A stretch of DNA of 64,000 bases from Sphingomonadales bacterium UBA656 (GCA_002299895.1 DBOC01000014.1:124001-188000); one strand, 5' to 3'; shown: positions 18,624-28,798, numbered from the stretch's first letter. Made by a program: numbers and translations. Notes: generated by a model not told the origin, from the sequence alone.

Positions 18624-20263
18624 CGACCCCAAAAAATGAACTGCTTTTCCTCGCCCTTGGCGGGTCCAACGAAATTGGCATGAACGTCAATTTATACGGT
18701 TGCGAGGGCAAATGGGTCATGGTCGACTTGGGCCTGACATTCGCAAATTCCGAATATCCCGGAATTGACCTTGTATTGCCTGATCTCGAATTTATCGAAA
18801 AGCGCAAAGATGACCTGTTAGGTATTGTGCTGACCCATGGCCATGAAGATCATATTGGCGCAGTTGCTTATTTCGCCGCTGACTTGGGTGTTCCACTATA
18901 TGCGACGCCGTTCACGGCAACGCTTATTCGCGGTAAGCTAGAAGAAGAAGGCATTGCCGACATTGTCGAGCTAAATGTGATCCCAATGGAAGGTGCGTTT
19001 TCCTTAGGTCCGTTTGATTTCAAACTCGTCACCTTGGCGCACTCCATATTGGAAATGAGTGCCTGCCTCATTACCACGCCTTATGGAAAGATTTTCCATA
19101 CAGGCGACTGGAAACTGGACCCAAGCCCCGTTTTAGGTACCCCGTCGACGCAAGAGACGCTGAGCGCGATTGGCGACAGCAATGTGTTGGCGATGGTGTG
19201 CGATTCCACCAATGTGTTCAATCCTGAACCCAGCGGCAGTGAAGGCAGCGTAAAGGATGATTTGCTCAAATCGGTTAAGGCCGCCAAGGGCAGGGTTGTT
19301 GTCACAACTTTTGCGTCCAATGCCGCGCGGTTGCAGACTTTGGCGGAAGTCGCGCGCGAGAGCGGTCGCACCTTGTGCTTTGCAGGTCGCTCACTGCACC
19401 GAATTATTGAAGCCGCGCAGGCCAATGGCTATTTAAAAGACATGCCGAAGACCGTGGATATGGAAAGCGTCGATAACCTTCCACGGCAGGATGTCATGGT
19501 GGTTGCGACGGGCGGGCAGGGCGAGGCGCGTGCTGCTTTGGCTCGCATATCCGAGGGCAATCACCCCGTGAAGCTGCAAGAAGGTGACACGGTTATCTTC
19601 TCGTCCAAACAGATACCGGGCAATGAAATCGCCATCGGCGTGATCATGAACAAGCTTGCGGAACGCAATATCCTAACCGTAACTGAAAAACAGGCGCATG
19701 TGCATGTCTCCGGACATCCTGGGCAGCCCGAACTTGCCGCGCTTTATGACTGGGTCCGGCCTGAAATCCTTATCCCCGTTCACGGTGAGCGTCGCCACAT
19801 GGCAGAGCAAGCGCGATTTGCGCGGGCGCATGGCGTTCCCAAGGCTGTCGTTCAATCCAATGGCGATGTGGTGCGGCTTGCGCCGGGAGAGCCGAAAATC
19901 ATCGGCAAGGAACGCACTGGCCGCTTGATACTCGATGGAGACACAATCATCGCTGCGGACGGCGCGACATTGAACGAACGCCGTCGCCTTTCATGGTATG
20001 GCCTGATTTCCGTCGCCTTCGCGCTCGACGCTAAAGACCGGATGTTGGGTAATCCTGAGATACGTCTGCACGGTGTGCCGATTGAGGAAGATATCGAAGA
20101 TTTTCTGGAAGAAGCATCCGCTGCCGCGGTTAAAGCGGTAAAGGACCATCGCGGTGATTATGATAAGTTACGTGAAACTGTGCGATTGGCTGTGCGCCGC
20201 GTGGCGGTGAGCTGGACGGGTAAAAAACCGATCGTCGATGTTTTAATAGTGGAGACCGCATGA
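18620..20263 (+). CDS. rnj: Ribonuclease J
   Basis: Metallo-beta-lactamase/beta-CASP ribonuclease with 5'-3' exo- and endonuclease activity on mRNA and rRNA precursors (547 residues). Metal-binding THGHEDHIG gives H73, H75, D77 and H78; further motifs are FHTGDWKLD near 155-163, CDSTN near 195-199, [10 protein letters not shown] near 365 and [10 protein letters not shown] near 385. The C-terminal domain used for dimerisation follows. It starts in an ATGA overlap with coaX and ends in one with the DUF1467 gene. Alphaproteobacteria use RNase J together with RNase E. Confidence 0.93.
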   Translation: MTTPKNELLFLALGGSNEIGMNVNLYGCEGKWVMVDLGLTFANSEYPGIDLVLPDLEFIEKRKDDLLGIVLTHGHEDHIGAVAYFAADLGVPLYATPFTATLIRGKLEEEGIADIVELNVIPMEGAFSLGPFDFKLVTLAHSILEMSACLITTPYGKIFHTGDWKLDPSPVLGTPSTQETLSAIGDSNVLAMVCDSTNVFNPEPSGSEGSVKDDLLKSVKAAKGRVVVTTFASNAARLQTLAEVARESGRTLCFAGRSLHRIIEAAQANGYLKDMPKTVDMESVDNLPRQDVMVVATGGQGEARAALARISEGNHPVKLQEGDTVIFSSKQIPGNEIAIGVIMNKLAERNILTVTEKQAHVHVSGHPGQPELAALYDWVRPEILIPVHGERRHMAEQARFARAHGVPKAVVQSNGDVVRLAPGEPKIIGKERTGRLILDGDTIIAADGATLNERRRLSWYGLISVAFALDAKDRMLGNPEIRLHGVPIEEDIEDFLEEASAAAVKAVKDHRGDYDKLRETVRLAVRRVAVSWTGKKPIVDVLIVETA

Positions 20264-20532
20264 CCTGGACCTCAATCATTGCCATTTACGTGCTGTTTTG
20301 GGTGATGACAGCATTCGTCATTCTGCCCATCGGAGTGCGCACCCATGACGAACTTGGCCTTCCCAAAATACCCGGCCAAGCAGATAGCGCACCGGGTAAC
20401 TTTCAGCCGCGGAAAATATTGCTGCGAACGACGCTGCTCTCGGCAGCTTTATTCGCTTTATATTATGCCAATTACACAAATGGCTGGATAACGCGGCACA
20501 GTTTTGATGGGCTATTTAACCCGCCCGTTTAA
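20260..20532 (+). CDS. DUF1467 family membrane protein
   Basis: A 90-residue protein with two predicted membrane helices (about 5-24 and 52-69) and the DUF1467 hallmark LPIGVRTHDELG near 22-33, followed by PGQADSAP. Function is unknown. It is coupled to rnj by an ATGA overlap and closes the long nuo-birA-coaX-rnj operon. The stop at 20530-20532 is directly followed by an inverted repeat shared with the end of the convergent gene. Confidence 0.85.
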   Translation: MTWTSIIAIYVLFWVMTAFVILPIGVRTHDELGLPKIPGQADSAPGNFQPRKILLRTTLLSAALFALYYANYTNGWITRHSFDGLFNPPV

Positions 20533-20553
20533 CTTCGGAGCTTATTTCCGAAG
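20533..20553. terminator. Bidirectional hairpin closing the nuo operon and the convergent gene
   Basis: CTTCGGA (20533-20539) and TCCGAAG (20547-20553) form a perfect 7-bp stem with a GCTTATT loop. It begins right after the DUF1467 stop and covers the last codons and stop of the minus-strand gene. There is no strong T-run on either side, so efficiency as an intrinsic terminator is uncertain. Confidence 0.45.
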
Positions 20554-22827
20554 CCGTTCAATGGCTTGTGCCAATGCGACGTAGAGCTTGCCAATATCGG
20601 ACGATAGCAAAGTAACGCCAATCGCATTGCCATCACGTGTGCTGAGTAACAGGCGCATGATGCCTTCAAAGTCGTGCACATAACGGTTTACATGTTCACG
20701 GAACGCTTCGTCATCGCCATAATGCTTGGCGATAATCTTCGCTTCACGCGAATCCAATAAGCGCACCGCGCGACGGGTAAACACGCCGCGGTCGCCTTTT
20801 AAATAAGCGGCCCAAGCCGTATCGGTCACATCGTTGGACAATATCTTTGTGACGTCGATGGCGGTCGAATTCAAAGATTCGGTCAAAATCACCATACGGC
20901 GGGCAAAGCTCTCATCCTGCACCGATTCAAGGCTGTTCATCGTGTCAGTAATCCGACCTTCAAGCGTCGTCGTCATTTCGTTAAGTTCGCCGAGTTGCTT
21001 GGCCACCAAGGAAGAGGCGGTTTCGGACAAAGTAATGTTGCGCGTTATTGCCTCTTGCACCGCCTCATTCATCGACGCGACCTGTGCGTCCAATGCGTTG
21101 GCCAATGCCAAACGGTTTTGCTCGGTCAATTGATCAGCGATATGCGCCAACTCCTCGTCGAGGATTCTACGGCTGTTTTCTGCGGCAGCGCGCGTTGTTT
21201 CCCGAACGCGGAGCAGGGATGTGACCAAGTTGCCATTTGCCTCATCGGACATTTCCCGCAACAAAGCTTGCGTCTGTTTCAACGCCGCACCTAGGGCGTC
21301 GGCTTGCTCATGCCGCGCGGCAAAATGAGTATCGCTCTCAGCCATCAGCGCGCCAACTGCGTCATGTTGCGTCGCGATTACTTGCTCAATTATATTAAGC
21401 TTTTCCAGCGTTCCATCGCTGATATTATTGAGCGATTCCGCGGCAGCAAGTGCTGCGTTCACTTGCTCTATTCCTTGCGTCATGCGCGCGTTCACGCTGT
21501 CCATGGCGGCGGGAATCTTATGACCAATCTCCAGATTTGCAGTGCTGAGCGATCCGATTAAGAGCTGTGATTGTTCCAGTAAGTTAGCAGTGGTCAATTG
21601 GTTATCGGAAAGGGCGATTCCCACTGAACGGGTGCTTTCGCCCAAAGCCGATACCGCAATAGCGAGCTTTGCCGTTTGGTCGGCGGCTGCTCGGTCAATT
21701 TCTGAAATGTGCGCTGCACTGCTCTGAATATGCGCGTTAATATTTGCGATCATGGCCTGAATACGGGCCTCTTCCTGGCTCGATTGGGCTTCAATATTGC
21801 CCAAGGCACGACGTAGATCGGCAAGGTTGGATAGGATTTTCGCGTTGCTGCGGGTAATCAGCGCGTCGATATCATTTGATGACTGCGTGATGCCATTGGA
21901 AATCGTCTGCGCGGCCTTGTCCATAAGTGTGGCCATTTCAGTGCTTCGGCCAAGCGCATCGGCACTTTTGTCGTCAAGCAGCTGCACACTATTGCCTAAT
22001 GATTGCTCGAGCCGGACGGACAAAGCATCTGCGCGTGTTTCAACATTGTCGATATACTCGCTGACTGACTTGCCCGCATCGCTTACCCGCTCAAGGGCGG
22101 CAATTAGAGCCTTAATCTGCACCTGCGCATCATTACCGGCGCTTCCAATTTGGTTGCTCACATCTTTCGCTGCGCTGGTCACAACCGGTAAATGTTTGCG
22201 GAGCTGTTCCAAGTTTGCATTGGCGGCGTTGCTCACTGATTCCAGTGTCTTTGCCTTTTTGTCGCTATCAGCAAGAGCCGCCGACAAAATTTGCGCCGAG
22301 TTCTCTATATTTTTAGAAGACTGGCGACCCAAAGTTTCTAATTCGCGCGCATTTTGCGATAGAAATTGACGTGCGAGCGATATTTCTTCGTTCACTGTCC
22401 GCATCCGGATTGCCAATGCGTCGCTCTCGGTTCGCAACAATTGCGCTATTTTGCCAAAACGTACGGCCTCTTGGCTACTGTTGCGCATGGAAAGTAACCA
22501 CAGCACCGCGATTAAAAGCGTGGGAATGGCCCATGTCACGACCAAACTGACTATACGATCATTGGTCATACTGAATTGCGCTTCTGACCAATAAGTCATG
22601 CCAAAAAATGTCGACCATCCTGCAAACGCTGTCAGCAATAGGGCAGGGGTTATATATCGCCCTGTACCCGCGCGGTGCGACGCTTCGTCGGCAATAACAT
22701 GATTTTCCAGGGCGTATTCATCGTCAACAGCGCCTTCCGCATGGCTGCTGATGGGCGCTACCGCCGTTTCTGGATCGGTTTCATTGATTTCGCGGTTCAG
22801 GCCGACGATTTTGGAGCGTGTAGTCAT
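20542..22827 (-). CDS. Large two-TM coiled-coil protein, TipN-like layout, unknown
   Basis: A 761-residue protein. A polar, acidic N-terminus (about 1-57) is followed by two membrane helices (about 59-80 and 92-113) and then some 550 residues of low-complexity Ala/Ser/Glu/Gln/Asn helical sequence with heptad-like spacing, typical of a long coiled coil. The last 95 residues differ: a compact, conserved-looking domain containing YLKGDRGVFTRRAVRLLDSRE and TLLSSDIGKLYVALAQAIERL. No enzyme motif is seen. The layout (two N-terminal TMs plus long coiled coil) recalls the Caulobacter polarity protein TipN, and less closely chemoreceptors, but no HAMP or receptor signalling tip is visible. Inference: a cell-pole or envelope scaffold. 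Monocistronic; the ATG lies about 200 bases from a divergent gene. Confidence 0.75.
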   Translation of the reverse strand: MTTRSKIVGLNREINETDPETAVAPISSHAEGAVDDEYALENHVIADEASHRAGTGRYITPALLLTAFAGWSTFFGMTYWSEAQFSMTNDRIVSLVVTWAIPTLLIAVLWLLSMRNSSQEAVRFGKIAQLLRTESDALAIRMRTVNEEISLARQFLSQNARELETLGRQSSKNIENSAQILSAALADSDKKAKTLESVSNAANANLEQLRKHLPVVTSAAKDVSNQIGSAGNDAQVQIKALIAALERVSDAGKSVSEYIDNVETRADALSVRLEQSLGNSVQLLDDKSADALGRSTEMATLMDKAAQTISNGITQSSNDIDALITRSNAKILSNLADLRRALGNIEAQSSQEEARIQAMIANINAHIQSSAAHISEIDRAAADQTAKLAIAVSALGESTRSVGIALSDNQLTTANLLEQSQLLIGSLSTANLEIGHKIPAAMDSVNARMTQGIEQVNAALAAAESLNNISDGTLEKLNIIEQVIATQHDAVGALMAESDTHFAARHEQADALGAALKQTQALLREMSDEANGNLVTSLLRVRETTRAAAENSRRILDEELAHIADQLTEQNRLALANALDAQVASMNEAVQEAITRNITLSETASSLVAKQLGELNEMTTTLEGRITDTMNSLESVQDESFARRMVILTESLNSTAIDVTKILSNDVTDTAWAAYLKGDRGVFTRRAVRLLDSREAKIIAKHYGDDEAFREHVNRYVHDFEGIMRLLLSTRDGNAIGVTLLSSDIGKLYVALAQAIERLRK

Positions 22828-23029
22828 AGAGTCTTATTTAACACATTATTCGGCGAGAGAAACGCAAACTTATCAAATTACGAAACCGGAATGAAATGAG
22901 GGGCTATCATGCTTTATTTGGCTTTGGCGGGATAAGATGATGACCGAAATCACCATATGAATCGCCAGATATCCGTCCAGCATCTCATATTTCTGTTGGC
23001 AAAACCGCCCCAACATTCATATCGGGAGC
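22828..23029. other. Divergent intergenic region (202 bases)
   Basis: Separates the coiled-coil gene (minus) from the unknown membrane protein gene (plus) and must contain both promoters. It is AT-richer than its surroundings. I see no convincing coding frame, RNA gene or repeat in it. Confidence 0.4.
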
Positions 23030-24253
23030 ATGATCTCCGTTCGAAATCCGACTTTCCCAACACTCGCTTTGCTCTCGGTCGCGGGCGATATTAGCATTGA
23101 ACAATATGCGCTTAATGCTGTCCGAAGCCCAGACTTGGCCGGCTTGTCCTTGATTGAGTATCAGATAATGATGCTTGCACGTGCCGGGATACAAAGGTTC
23201 CTGATTGAAGTAGAAAACATAGACGGCTCTTTAATTGCGCTCGCCGACCGTTGCCGTTTGCGCAAACTGACCGTCGATTTTGTCCGGACAGGGGCGGATA
23301 TTCTGCGGCATATGGATGCCGAAGAGCGTATATTGGTGCAATCGGGGCAATTATATGTGCAGCTGGGTCTGATTGAGACACTTCTCAAATGCACCGAAAA
23401 TTTCATCGCAACAATCGATGGCCGCGACGAAAATCACGCGTTTGAACGAATTGACATCAATACACGCTGGGCCGGTGTTTCGGTTGTTGGATATGACGCT
23501 GTTGTTATGCTGCGGGACCTACCCGAAGATTGGAGCATCATATCCTCGTTGCTGCGCCAATCGTTATTGGCCAAAGTTCCGTTTCGTCCACTTTCACAGC
23601 AACATGTTCAAAATGGTACTTTGACAGTGTTGACGGGCGCGCAGGATTTTTCGGAACTCAATCGCCAGATACTACGGCGACGTGTGGCCAACAGGGCAGG
23701 TTATATAGAGACATATGTCTTCGGACCAATTTTTGCCCGCATCGTGCCGCTTATCTGGCAAAGCCCGACAGCGGTGACCGTGACCAAATGCTCAAGCTCA
23801 ATCATAGCATTATTGGCCGTTGCATTGGGTTTTGGAAACTTTGCCACAGCCGCATGTGTTGCAGCATTGTTATCTATCGCAGCGAACGCGTTACGTTTGA
23901 CTGTGACCGATGATCCAGATGGTAGCGATCACCTACAAAGCCTGTCTGTTGTCACTTGGGTGCTGATCATATTGGCCATGTTCGGCAGCGTTTATGTGAC
24001 GTCATCTTATAATGACAATGGCTTATTTGCGGCTTTTGCGGTTGCTGCGCTCGCTTATCTCGCCGACAAAATGGTGATTATGGGCTGGTCGAAACAAATT
24101 TTGCATTCGCCCGCTTCTTTGGCGTTACTTGCGGTCATTGGATCCGCAACAGCTGGAATAACGGCGGCATTACAATGGCTGATGGTATTGCAATTAACCG
24201 TCCTGATCATCGCAAGCATGCAACGCAACACAGACGAGCAAGCATCCGAGTAA
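23030..24253 (+). CDS. Degenerate nucleotidyltransferase-like domain fused to a multi-TM domain, unknown
   Basis: A 407-residue protein. The N-terminal half (about 25-190) resembles sugar/inositol nucleotidyltransferases in rhythm: LAGLSLIEYQIMMLARAGI (compare the usual substrate-loop plus helix), then IQRFLIEV, ILVQSGQLYV where active enzymes have the Asp strand, and FERIDINTRWAGVSVV. The glycine-rich GxGxR-PK signature is absent. The C-terminal half (about 245-400) has about six TM helices and starts like a CDP-alcohol phosphatidyltransferase (SPTAVTVTKCSSSIIALLAV), but the DGxxAR...GxxxDxxxD catalytic motif is missing. The shape therefore recalls the bifunctional IPCT/DIPPS enzymes of inositol phosphate metabolism with both active sites lost. 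Function unknown; the family assignment is tentative. Confidence 0.65.
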   Translation: MISVRNPTFPTLALLSVAGDISIEQYALNAVRSPDLAGLSLIEYQIMMLARAGIQRFLIEVENIDGSLIALADRCRLRKLTVDFVRTGADILRHMDAEERILVQSGQLYVQLGLIETLLKCTENFIATIDGRDENHAFERIDINTRWAGVSVVGYDAVVMLRDLPEDWSIISSLLRQSLLAKVPFRPLSQQHVQNGTLTVLTGAQDFSELNRQILRRRVANRAGYIETYVFGPIFARIVPLIWQSPTAVTVTKCSSSIIALLAVALGFGNFATAACVAALLSIAANALRLTVTDDPDGSDHLQSLSVVTWVLIILAMFGSVYVTSSYNDNGLFAAFAVAALAYLADKMVIMGWSKQILHSPASLALLAVIGSATAGITAALQWLMVLQLTVLIIASMQRNTDEQASE

Positions 24254-24272
24254 GATGAAAGCGTGATTAACG

Positions 24273-24292
24273 CCAAATCTCGACTGATTTGG
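24273..24292. terminator. Inverted repeat between convergent genes, possible terminator
   Basis: CCAAATC (24273-24279) and GATTTGG (24286-24292) are a perfect 7-bp stem with a 6-base loop, placed between the end of the membrane protein gene (24253) and the end of gltA (24341). AT-rich stem and no clear T-run, so only a weak call. Confidence 0.3.
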
Positions 24293-24340
24293 ATGTAGAA
24301 GGCGGCGACGCAATCTTTACGCCCCGCCTGCCACGATGCT

Positions 24341-25627
24341 TCAGCGCGCGTCTAAGCTTGGATAAGGACGGTGATTTGGTCCAGTATACAATTGACGCGG
24401 GCGACCAATTTTTTGTGCTGGATCCGAAATCATTTCGTTCCACTGTGCTACCCAACCCACGGTCCGCGATAGCGCAAACAACACAGTGAACATTTCGGTT
24501 GGGAAACCAATGGCCGATAGGATGATGCCGGAATAGAAATCCACATTCGGGAACAGCTTCTTTTCGATGAAATAAGGGTCATTCAACGCCATTTCTTCCA
24601 ACTGCATCGCAACGTCGAAAATAGGATCGCTGATTTTCAGCTCGGCAAGAACCTCACGCACGGTTTGTTGCATGACCGAAGCGCGCGGATCATAATTTTT
24701 GTAAACGCGATGTCCAAAGCCCATTAAACGGAAGGGGTCATTCTTGTCTTTCGCGCGTTCGATATAATGTGGGATGCGATCAGGTGTACCGATCTCGCGC
24801 AGCATGTTCAATGCTGCTTCGTTGGCACCGCCATGGGCAGGGCCCCAAAGGCACGCGATACCGGCGGCGATGCAGGCAAAGGGATTGGCACCGGACGATC
24901 CAGCAAGACGGACAGTCGAGGTCGACGCGTTCTGTTCATGGTCGGCATGCAGGATAAAAATTCGATCCATTGCGCGTTCAATGACAGGGTTTACGACATA
25001 TTTTTCTGCGGGAACACCAAAGGTCATGCGCAGGAAGTTGCCGGTGTAAGACAAGTTGTTGTCGGGATATACAAACGGCTGACCAACCGAATATTTATAC
25101 GCCATCGCCGCAATTGTCGGCATCTTTGCAATCAAGCGATGGCTTGAAATCATCCGATGTGTTGGGTCGCTGATGTCTGTTGAGTCGTGGTAAAAAGCCG
25201 AAAGCGCACCGACCACACCGCACATGATAGCCATGGGATGCGCGTCGCGACGGAAGCCCCGGTAAAAAGTGGCCAATTGCTCGTGCAACATAGTGTGCCG
25301 CGAGATGGTGTGGCTGAACTTGTCGAGCTGGGCCTTGTTCGGCAACTCGCCGTTAAGCAGCAGATAGGACACTTCCATGAAGCTGGACTTTTCAGAGAGC
25401 TCTTCGATGGAATAACCACGATGCAAAAGGATGCCTTTGTCGCCGTCAATAAAGGTCAGCGCAGACTCACAGCTTGCGGTCGAGGTGAAGCCAGGGTCAA
25501 AAGTGAAATGGTCCGAAGCCGCGTAGAGCTTGCGGATGTCAATCACGTCAGGGCCTTCTGAACCCTGCATGATGGGCAAGTCATAGCTGTTGTCGCCAAC
25601 GGTGAGCGTTGCGTTTTTATCGGCCAT
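24341..25627 (-). CDS. gltA: Citrate synthase
   Basis: Entry enzyme of the TCA cycle (428 residues, the hexameric Gram-negative type). The N-terminal beta-domain is followed by the family core: the active-site histidine in the [14 protein letters not shown] block, [12 protein letters not shown], and [15 protein letters not shown] near 307-321 with the second histidine; DFYSGI supplies the catalytic aspartate. The ATG at 25627 is preceded on the minus strand by GGAG eight bases away. The end is convergent with the unknown membrane protein gene. gltX, which lies between gltA and comEC in many alphaproteobacteria, is not here. Confidence 0.96.
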   Translation of the reverse strand: MADKNATLTVGDNSYDLPIMQGSEGPDVIDIRKLYAASDHFTFDPGFTSTASCESALTFIDGDKGILLHRGYSIEELSEKSSFMEVSYLLLNGELPNKAQLDKFSHTISRHTMLHEQLATFYRGFRRDAHPMAIMCGVVGALSAFYHDSTDISDPTHRMISSHRLIAKMPTIAAMAYKYSVGQPFVYPDNNLSYTGNFLRMTFGVPAEKYVVNPVIERAMDRIFILHADHEQNASTSTVRLAGSSGANPFACIAAGIACLWGPAHGGANEAALNMLREIGTPDRIPHYIERAKDKNDPFRLMGFGHRVYKNYDPRASVMQQTVREVLAELKISDPIFDVAMQLEEMALNDPYFIEKKLFPNVDFYSGIILSAIGFPTEMFTVLFALSRTVGWVAQWNEMISDPAQKIGRPRQLYTGPNHRPYPSLDAR

Positions 25628-25876
25628 TTACAAACTCCAAATCTACTAAGCTATTAACCGGGCTGCCCTTTAGAAAGGCATGTTCTTTTAATTTTACGGT
25701 ACGCGGGAGACGCCCGTGACGACAATCTAAGGCCCTTTAAGTGCCACTATTTCATGGGGAGAAAATGGCTATGTCGTTGCCTAGCCCAATGATAGGAAAT
25801 TTAGCGGGCGTCAAGGCAAACAATAGCTTCTTCGGCGTGGATAGATTGTTCTTTCGTCTTATGATACTAAGTATCT
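25628..25876. other. Divergent gltA/comEC intergenic region (249 bases)
   Basis: Contains the gltA promoter and 5' leader and the comEC promoter. In the gltA leader I see an imperfect hairpin at about 25666-25684 (TGCC..GGCA with AAA/TTT inner pairs) and another at about 25702-25718 (CGGG..CCCG). No RNA gene or coding frame that I can support. Confidence 0.4.
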
Positions 25877-28030
25877 GTGATAGATGAGGAATATTACAGT
25901 TTGGCTGCGGGAGATGATGGTCGGCATGGGACGCAAAGAACGCTGTTTGTCGTAATCGAAAACTGGCTTGATTGCGAACGTGATCAAATACCCTTGTGGT
26001 TTCCTGTCGGTGTCGGATTCGGTATCGCCTTTTGGCAGTTTTTCGGCACATCTGCTTGGGCAGGATTGGCCATGGCATGCGCGGCCTTGTTGATTTTAGG
26101 GATCTTGGCACCGCCCTATAGCCGCATCCGGCAGTTGGCCCGTATGGCGGCGGTTGCGATATTGCTGGGTTTTTCCCTCATCGCCTTTCGTTCGCATACT
26201 GTCGCGGAGCCCGTTTTAGGGAAGATATGGATTGGGGAATTTTATGGACAGATTGAAGCTGTCGAAAATATCTCCGCGCGCAATGTCTATCGACTGCGGC
26301 TCGCGACGGGCGGCAGTTCGGATTTGCCGCCCTTTGTTCGGGTCAACCTGACACCGGAACAATATCAAGATGACTTCCAGCCCGGTGCGATAATCCGGTT
26401 GCGCGCGCGTCTGTTACCGCCTGCTGGACCAACTTTGCCAGGTGGATATGACTTTGCCCGGCGCGCGTGGTTTCAACAAATTGGTGCGACTGGAACGGCT
26501 CTAGGAGAATTGCAGCTATTTCAAGAAGCAGAAAATGGCGCATGGTTTGCGACGCAGCGCACCGCACTGACAGAGCATATATTGGCATCCATGCCACAAG
26601 GGAGCGGCGCCATAGGCGCTGCACTGGTCACCGGCGATCAGGGGCATATCAGCGCCGCAGATGCGCAAGCCATGCGCGACAGCGGTTTGGCGCATCTACT
26701 ATCGATTAGCGGTCTGCACGTAACTGCGGTGGTTGGCTTCATTTTCATCGCGGTCAGCCGCTTTTTTTCCTTGTCGCCATGGCTTGCCCTGCGCATTTCT
26801 ATCCCCGTGATTGCCGCAGCAACGGCTGCTTTAGGTGCGCTGGGCTATACATTGCTGACGGGGGGCGAAGTGCCCACCGTCCGATCCTGCATTGCGGCAA
26901 TCCTTATCCTGATTGCGCTGGCGATGGGGCGCGATGCGCTCACCCTGCGATTGGTGGCCTTTGGTGCGATGGTGGTGCTGATATTCTGGCCGGAGGCGAT
27001 GGCGGGTCCCAGTTTCCAGCTTAGCTTTGCCGCCGTTGCGACGATCGTGGTCGTGCACGATCTGCCCGTTGTTAAACGCTTCACCGAAAGGCGCGACGAA
27101 AGTCTTTTCAAAAAGGCGGCGCGGGCGGTCGTGTCGCTCATCCTGACCGGCGTCGCCATTGAGCTTGTCCTGACCCCTATTGCCCTGTTTCATTTCCATA
27201 AGGCAGGCCTCTATGGTGCCATGGCCAATGTCGTGGCTATCCCGATGACGACCTTCATCATCATGCCAGCAGAAGCATTAGCGCTGGTTTTTGATGTGAT
27301 TGGCTTGGGGGCGCCATTTTGGTGGCTAGCGGGGCAGGGTATTGCCGCGATACTAACACTTGCGCATTATGTCAGTGACTTGCCCGGTGCGGTCACGATG
27401 CTGCCGGCGATGCCGATATGGGCCTTTGGCACTTTCATCATGGGCGCGTTGATATTTGGCTTGCTGACGAGCCATTCCCGTTACTGCGGTGTAGCGCTGT
27501 CTGCGCTTGGTATCATTGCGATGGTCATGGCGCCACGTCCGGACATATTGGTGACTGGAGATGGCAAACATTTGGCATTGGTTAGTGCAGATGGCGATGT
27601 TGCATTGCTACGCGGTAAGGCAGGAGAATTTGTGCGGGGCATGATTTCTGAAAAAGCCGGCAGCGATGGAGAGGCGATACGGATTGAGGATTGGCTAGGC
27701 GCCCAGTGCACTGCCGACAATTGCGTCGTTACGCTGAAGGGCAAGAGCCGTAATTGGACTTTATTGGCCACCAGAACACGTAACCCGATACCGTCTATGG
27801 AAATGGCCGCGGCATGTAAACGTGTAGACATCGTCGTCAGCGACCGATGGTTACCGAAATCCTGTCGGCCAAAATGGATAAAGGCGGACCGCCAGTTGCT
27901 TGAACAAACGGGCGGCCTGGCTTTTTATCTGGATACACAAAGTGTGGTTACCGCAAATGAGAATAGCGGCCATTTACCTTGGGTGCAGGCTGCGCATGCT
28001 GCACGCGCGGCGCAGCCATCCTATCAATGA
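25877..28030 (+). CDS. comEC: ComEC/Rec2 family inner-membrane channel protein
   Basis: A 717-residue ComEC family protein, expected to form the DNA uptake channel of the inner membrane. It has N-terminal TM helices (about 38-110), the DUF4131 OB-like extracytoplasmic region (about 120-215), and the competence core starting with [20 protein letters not shown] and [15 protein letters not shown] (about 255-290), followed by many TM helices to about 555. The final 170 residues contain no HxHxDH metallo-beta-lactamase motif and look like a shrunken remnant of that domain ([14 protein letters not shown] start). The start is GTG 25877; later starts would remove part of the hydrophilic N-terminus only. 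No other competence genes are in the window. The 3' end overlaps lexA by seven bases, tail to tail. Confidence 0.85.
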   Translation: MIDEEYYSLAAGDDGRHGTQRTLFVVIENWLDCERDQIPLWFPVGVGFGIAFWQFFGTSAWAGLAMACAALLILGILAPPYSRIRQLARMAAVAILLGFSLIAFRSHTVAEPVLGKIWIGEFYGQIEAVENISARNVYRLRLATGGSSDLPPFVRVNLTPEQYQDDFQPGAIIRLRARLLPPAGPTLPGGYDFARRAWFQQIGATGTALGELQLFQEAENGAWFATQRTALTEHILASMPQGSGAIGAALVTGDQGHISAADAQAMRDSGLAHLLSISGLHVTAVVGFIFIAVSRFFSLSPWLALRISIPVIAAATAALGALGYTLLTGGEVPTVRSCIAAILILIALAMGRDALTLRLVAFGAMVVLIFWPEAMAGPSFQLSFAAVATIVVVHDLPVVKRFTERRDESLFKKAARAVVSLILTGVAIELVLTPIALFHFHKAGLYGAMANVVAIPMTTFIIMPAEALALVFDVIGLGAPFWWLAGQGIAAILTLAHYVSDLPGAVTMLPAMPIWAFGTFIMGALIFGLLTSHSRYCGVALSALGIIAMVMAPRPDILVTGDGKHLALVSADGDVALLRGKAGEFVRGMISEKAGSDGEAIRIEDWLGAQCTADNCVVTLKGKSRNWTLLATRTRNPIPSMEMAAACKRVDIVVSDRWLPKSCRPKWIKADRQLLEQTGGLAFYLDTQSVVTANENSGHLPWVQAAHAARAAQPSYQ

Positions 28031-28707
28031 TAACGGCGAAGCAACCCAGCCAGCTTACCCTGAACCTCAACCTCATGCTGCGCATAATATTGTGGCTCAT
28101 AGCTGCCATTGGCAGGATCAAGACGGATCTGCTGACCTTCACGGCGCAGATATTTCAACGTTGCTTCCTCACCGCGCACCAACGCCACCACAATTTCACC
28201 ATCGCGCGCCGTATTTGCCTTACGGATTAGGGCATAATCGCCATCCAATATCCCCGCCTCAATCATCGAGTCACCGGATACCTCAAGCGCATAATGCTCT
28301 CCTGCACCCAATAATGCCATGGGCACGGACAATGAACTTTGACCTTCAAGCGCCTCAATCGGCACGCCCGCGGCAATCTTACCGTGGAGTGGGATTTCCA
28401 TCACATCATTAGCGGCGACCGGAATCTGAATTTGCGGCTTGCTCTCCTTTAGTGGGGCAAGGCGCGTCACATTGTTACTGCTGAAATTCCCGCCATCGGG
28501 CATTTTCATCACTTCAAGCGCCCGCGCACGGTTAGCCAAACGCCGAATAAATCCGCGCTCTTCCAACGCACCGATCAAACGGTGCACCCCGGATTTACTC
28601 TTCAGATCAAGCGCCGCTTTCATCTCTTCAAAAGAAGGAGAAATGCCGCTTTCATCCAATCGTTGGTTAATGAACACAAGCAGTTCGTGCTGTTTCGCCG
28701 TGAGCAT
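28024..28707 (-). CDS. lexA: SOS repressor LexA
   Basis: A 227-residue LexA. The N-terminal winged helix-turn-helix (1-65, [17 protein letters not shown] start) is followed by the Ala113-Gly114 cleavage site in [11 protein letters not shown] and the S24-type latent protease with Ser147 ([14 protein letters not shown]) and Lys185 ([11 protein letters not shown]). ATG 28707 gives the standard N-terminus; an upstream in-frame ATG at 28755 would sit beyond the SOS operator. The gene is autoregulated, judging by the operator 21 bases upstream. It is the last gene of the moeA-lexA minus-strand group and converges on comEC. Confidence 0.95.
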   Translation of the reverse strand: MLTAKQHELLVFINQRLDESGISPSFEEMKAALDLKSKSGVHRLIGALEERGFIRRLANRARALEVMKMPDGGNFSSNNVTRLAPLKESKPQIQIPVAANDVMEIPLHGKIAAGVPIEALEGQSSLSVPMALLGAGEHYALEVSGDSMIEAGILDGDYALIRKANTARDGEIVVALVRGEEATLKYLRREGQQIRLDPANGSYEPQYYAQHEVEVQGKLAGLLRRYH

Positions 28708-28727
28708 ATTCAGGGTTCCATCCTGTT

Positions 28728-28753
28728 GAACATGAATGGAACGATTAGAGAAC
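28728..28753 (-). promoter_or_regulatory. SOS box (LexA operator) of lexA, three half-sites in tandem
   Basis: Read on the minus strand, GTTC occurs at 28753-28750, 28742-28739 and 28731-28728, each separated by exactly seven bases. Each adjacent pair matches the alphaproteobacterial LexA box GTTC-N7-GTTC. The element lies 21-46 bases before the lexA ATG, consistent with autorepression. Confidence 0.85.
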
Positions 28754-28798
28754 AAAAGGGGTTAAGTCAAGAACAATTGTACAACATAGAGCCGGATT

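Noticed and set aside
21797..22369. 190-codon plus-strand frame opposite the coiled-coil gene
   Set aside because: Antisense to a repetitive Ala/Ser coiled coil; its composition is the mirror of that gene and there is no ribosome-binding site or family match.
27900..28412. 170-codon plus-strand frame spanning the comEC end and lexA
   Set aside because: His/Pro/Gln-rich low-complexity product overlapping two certain genes; a shadow frame.
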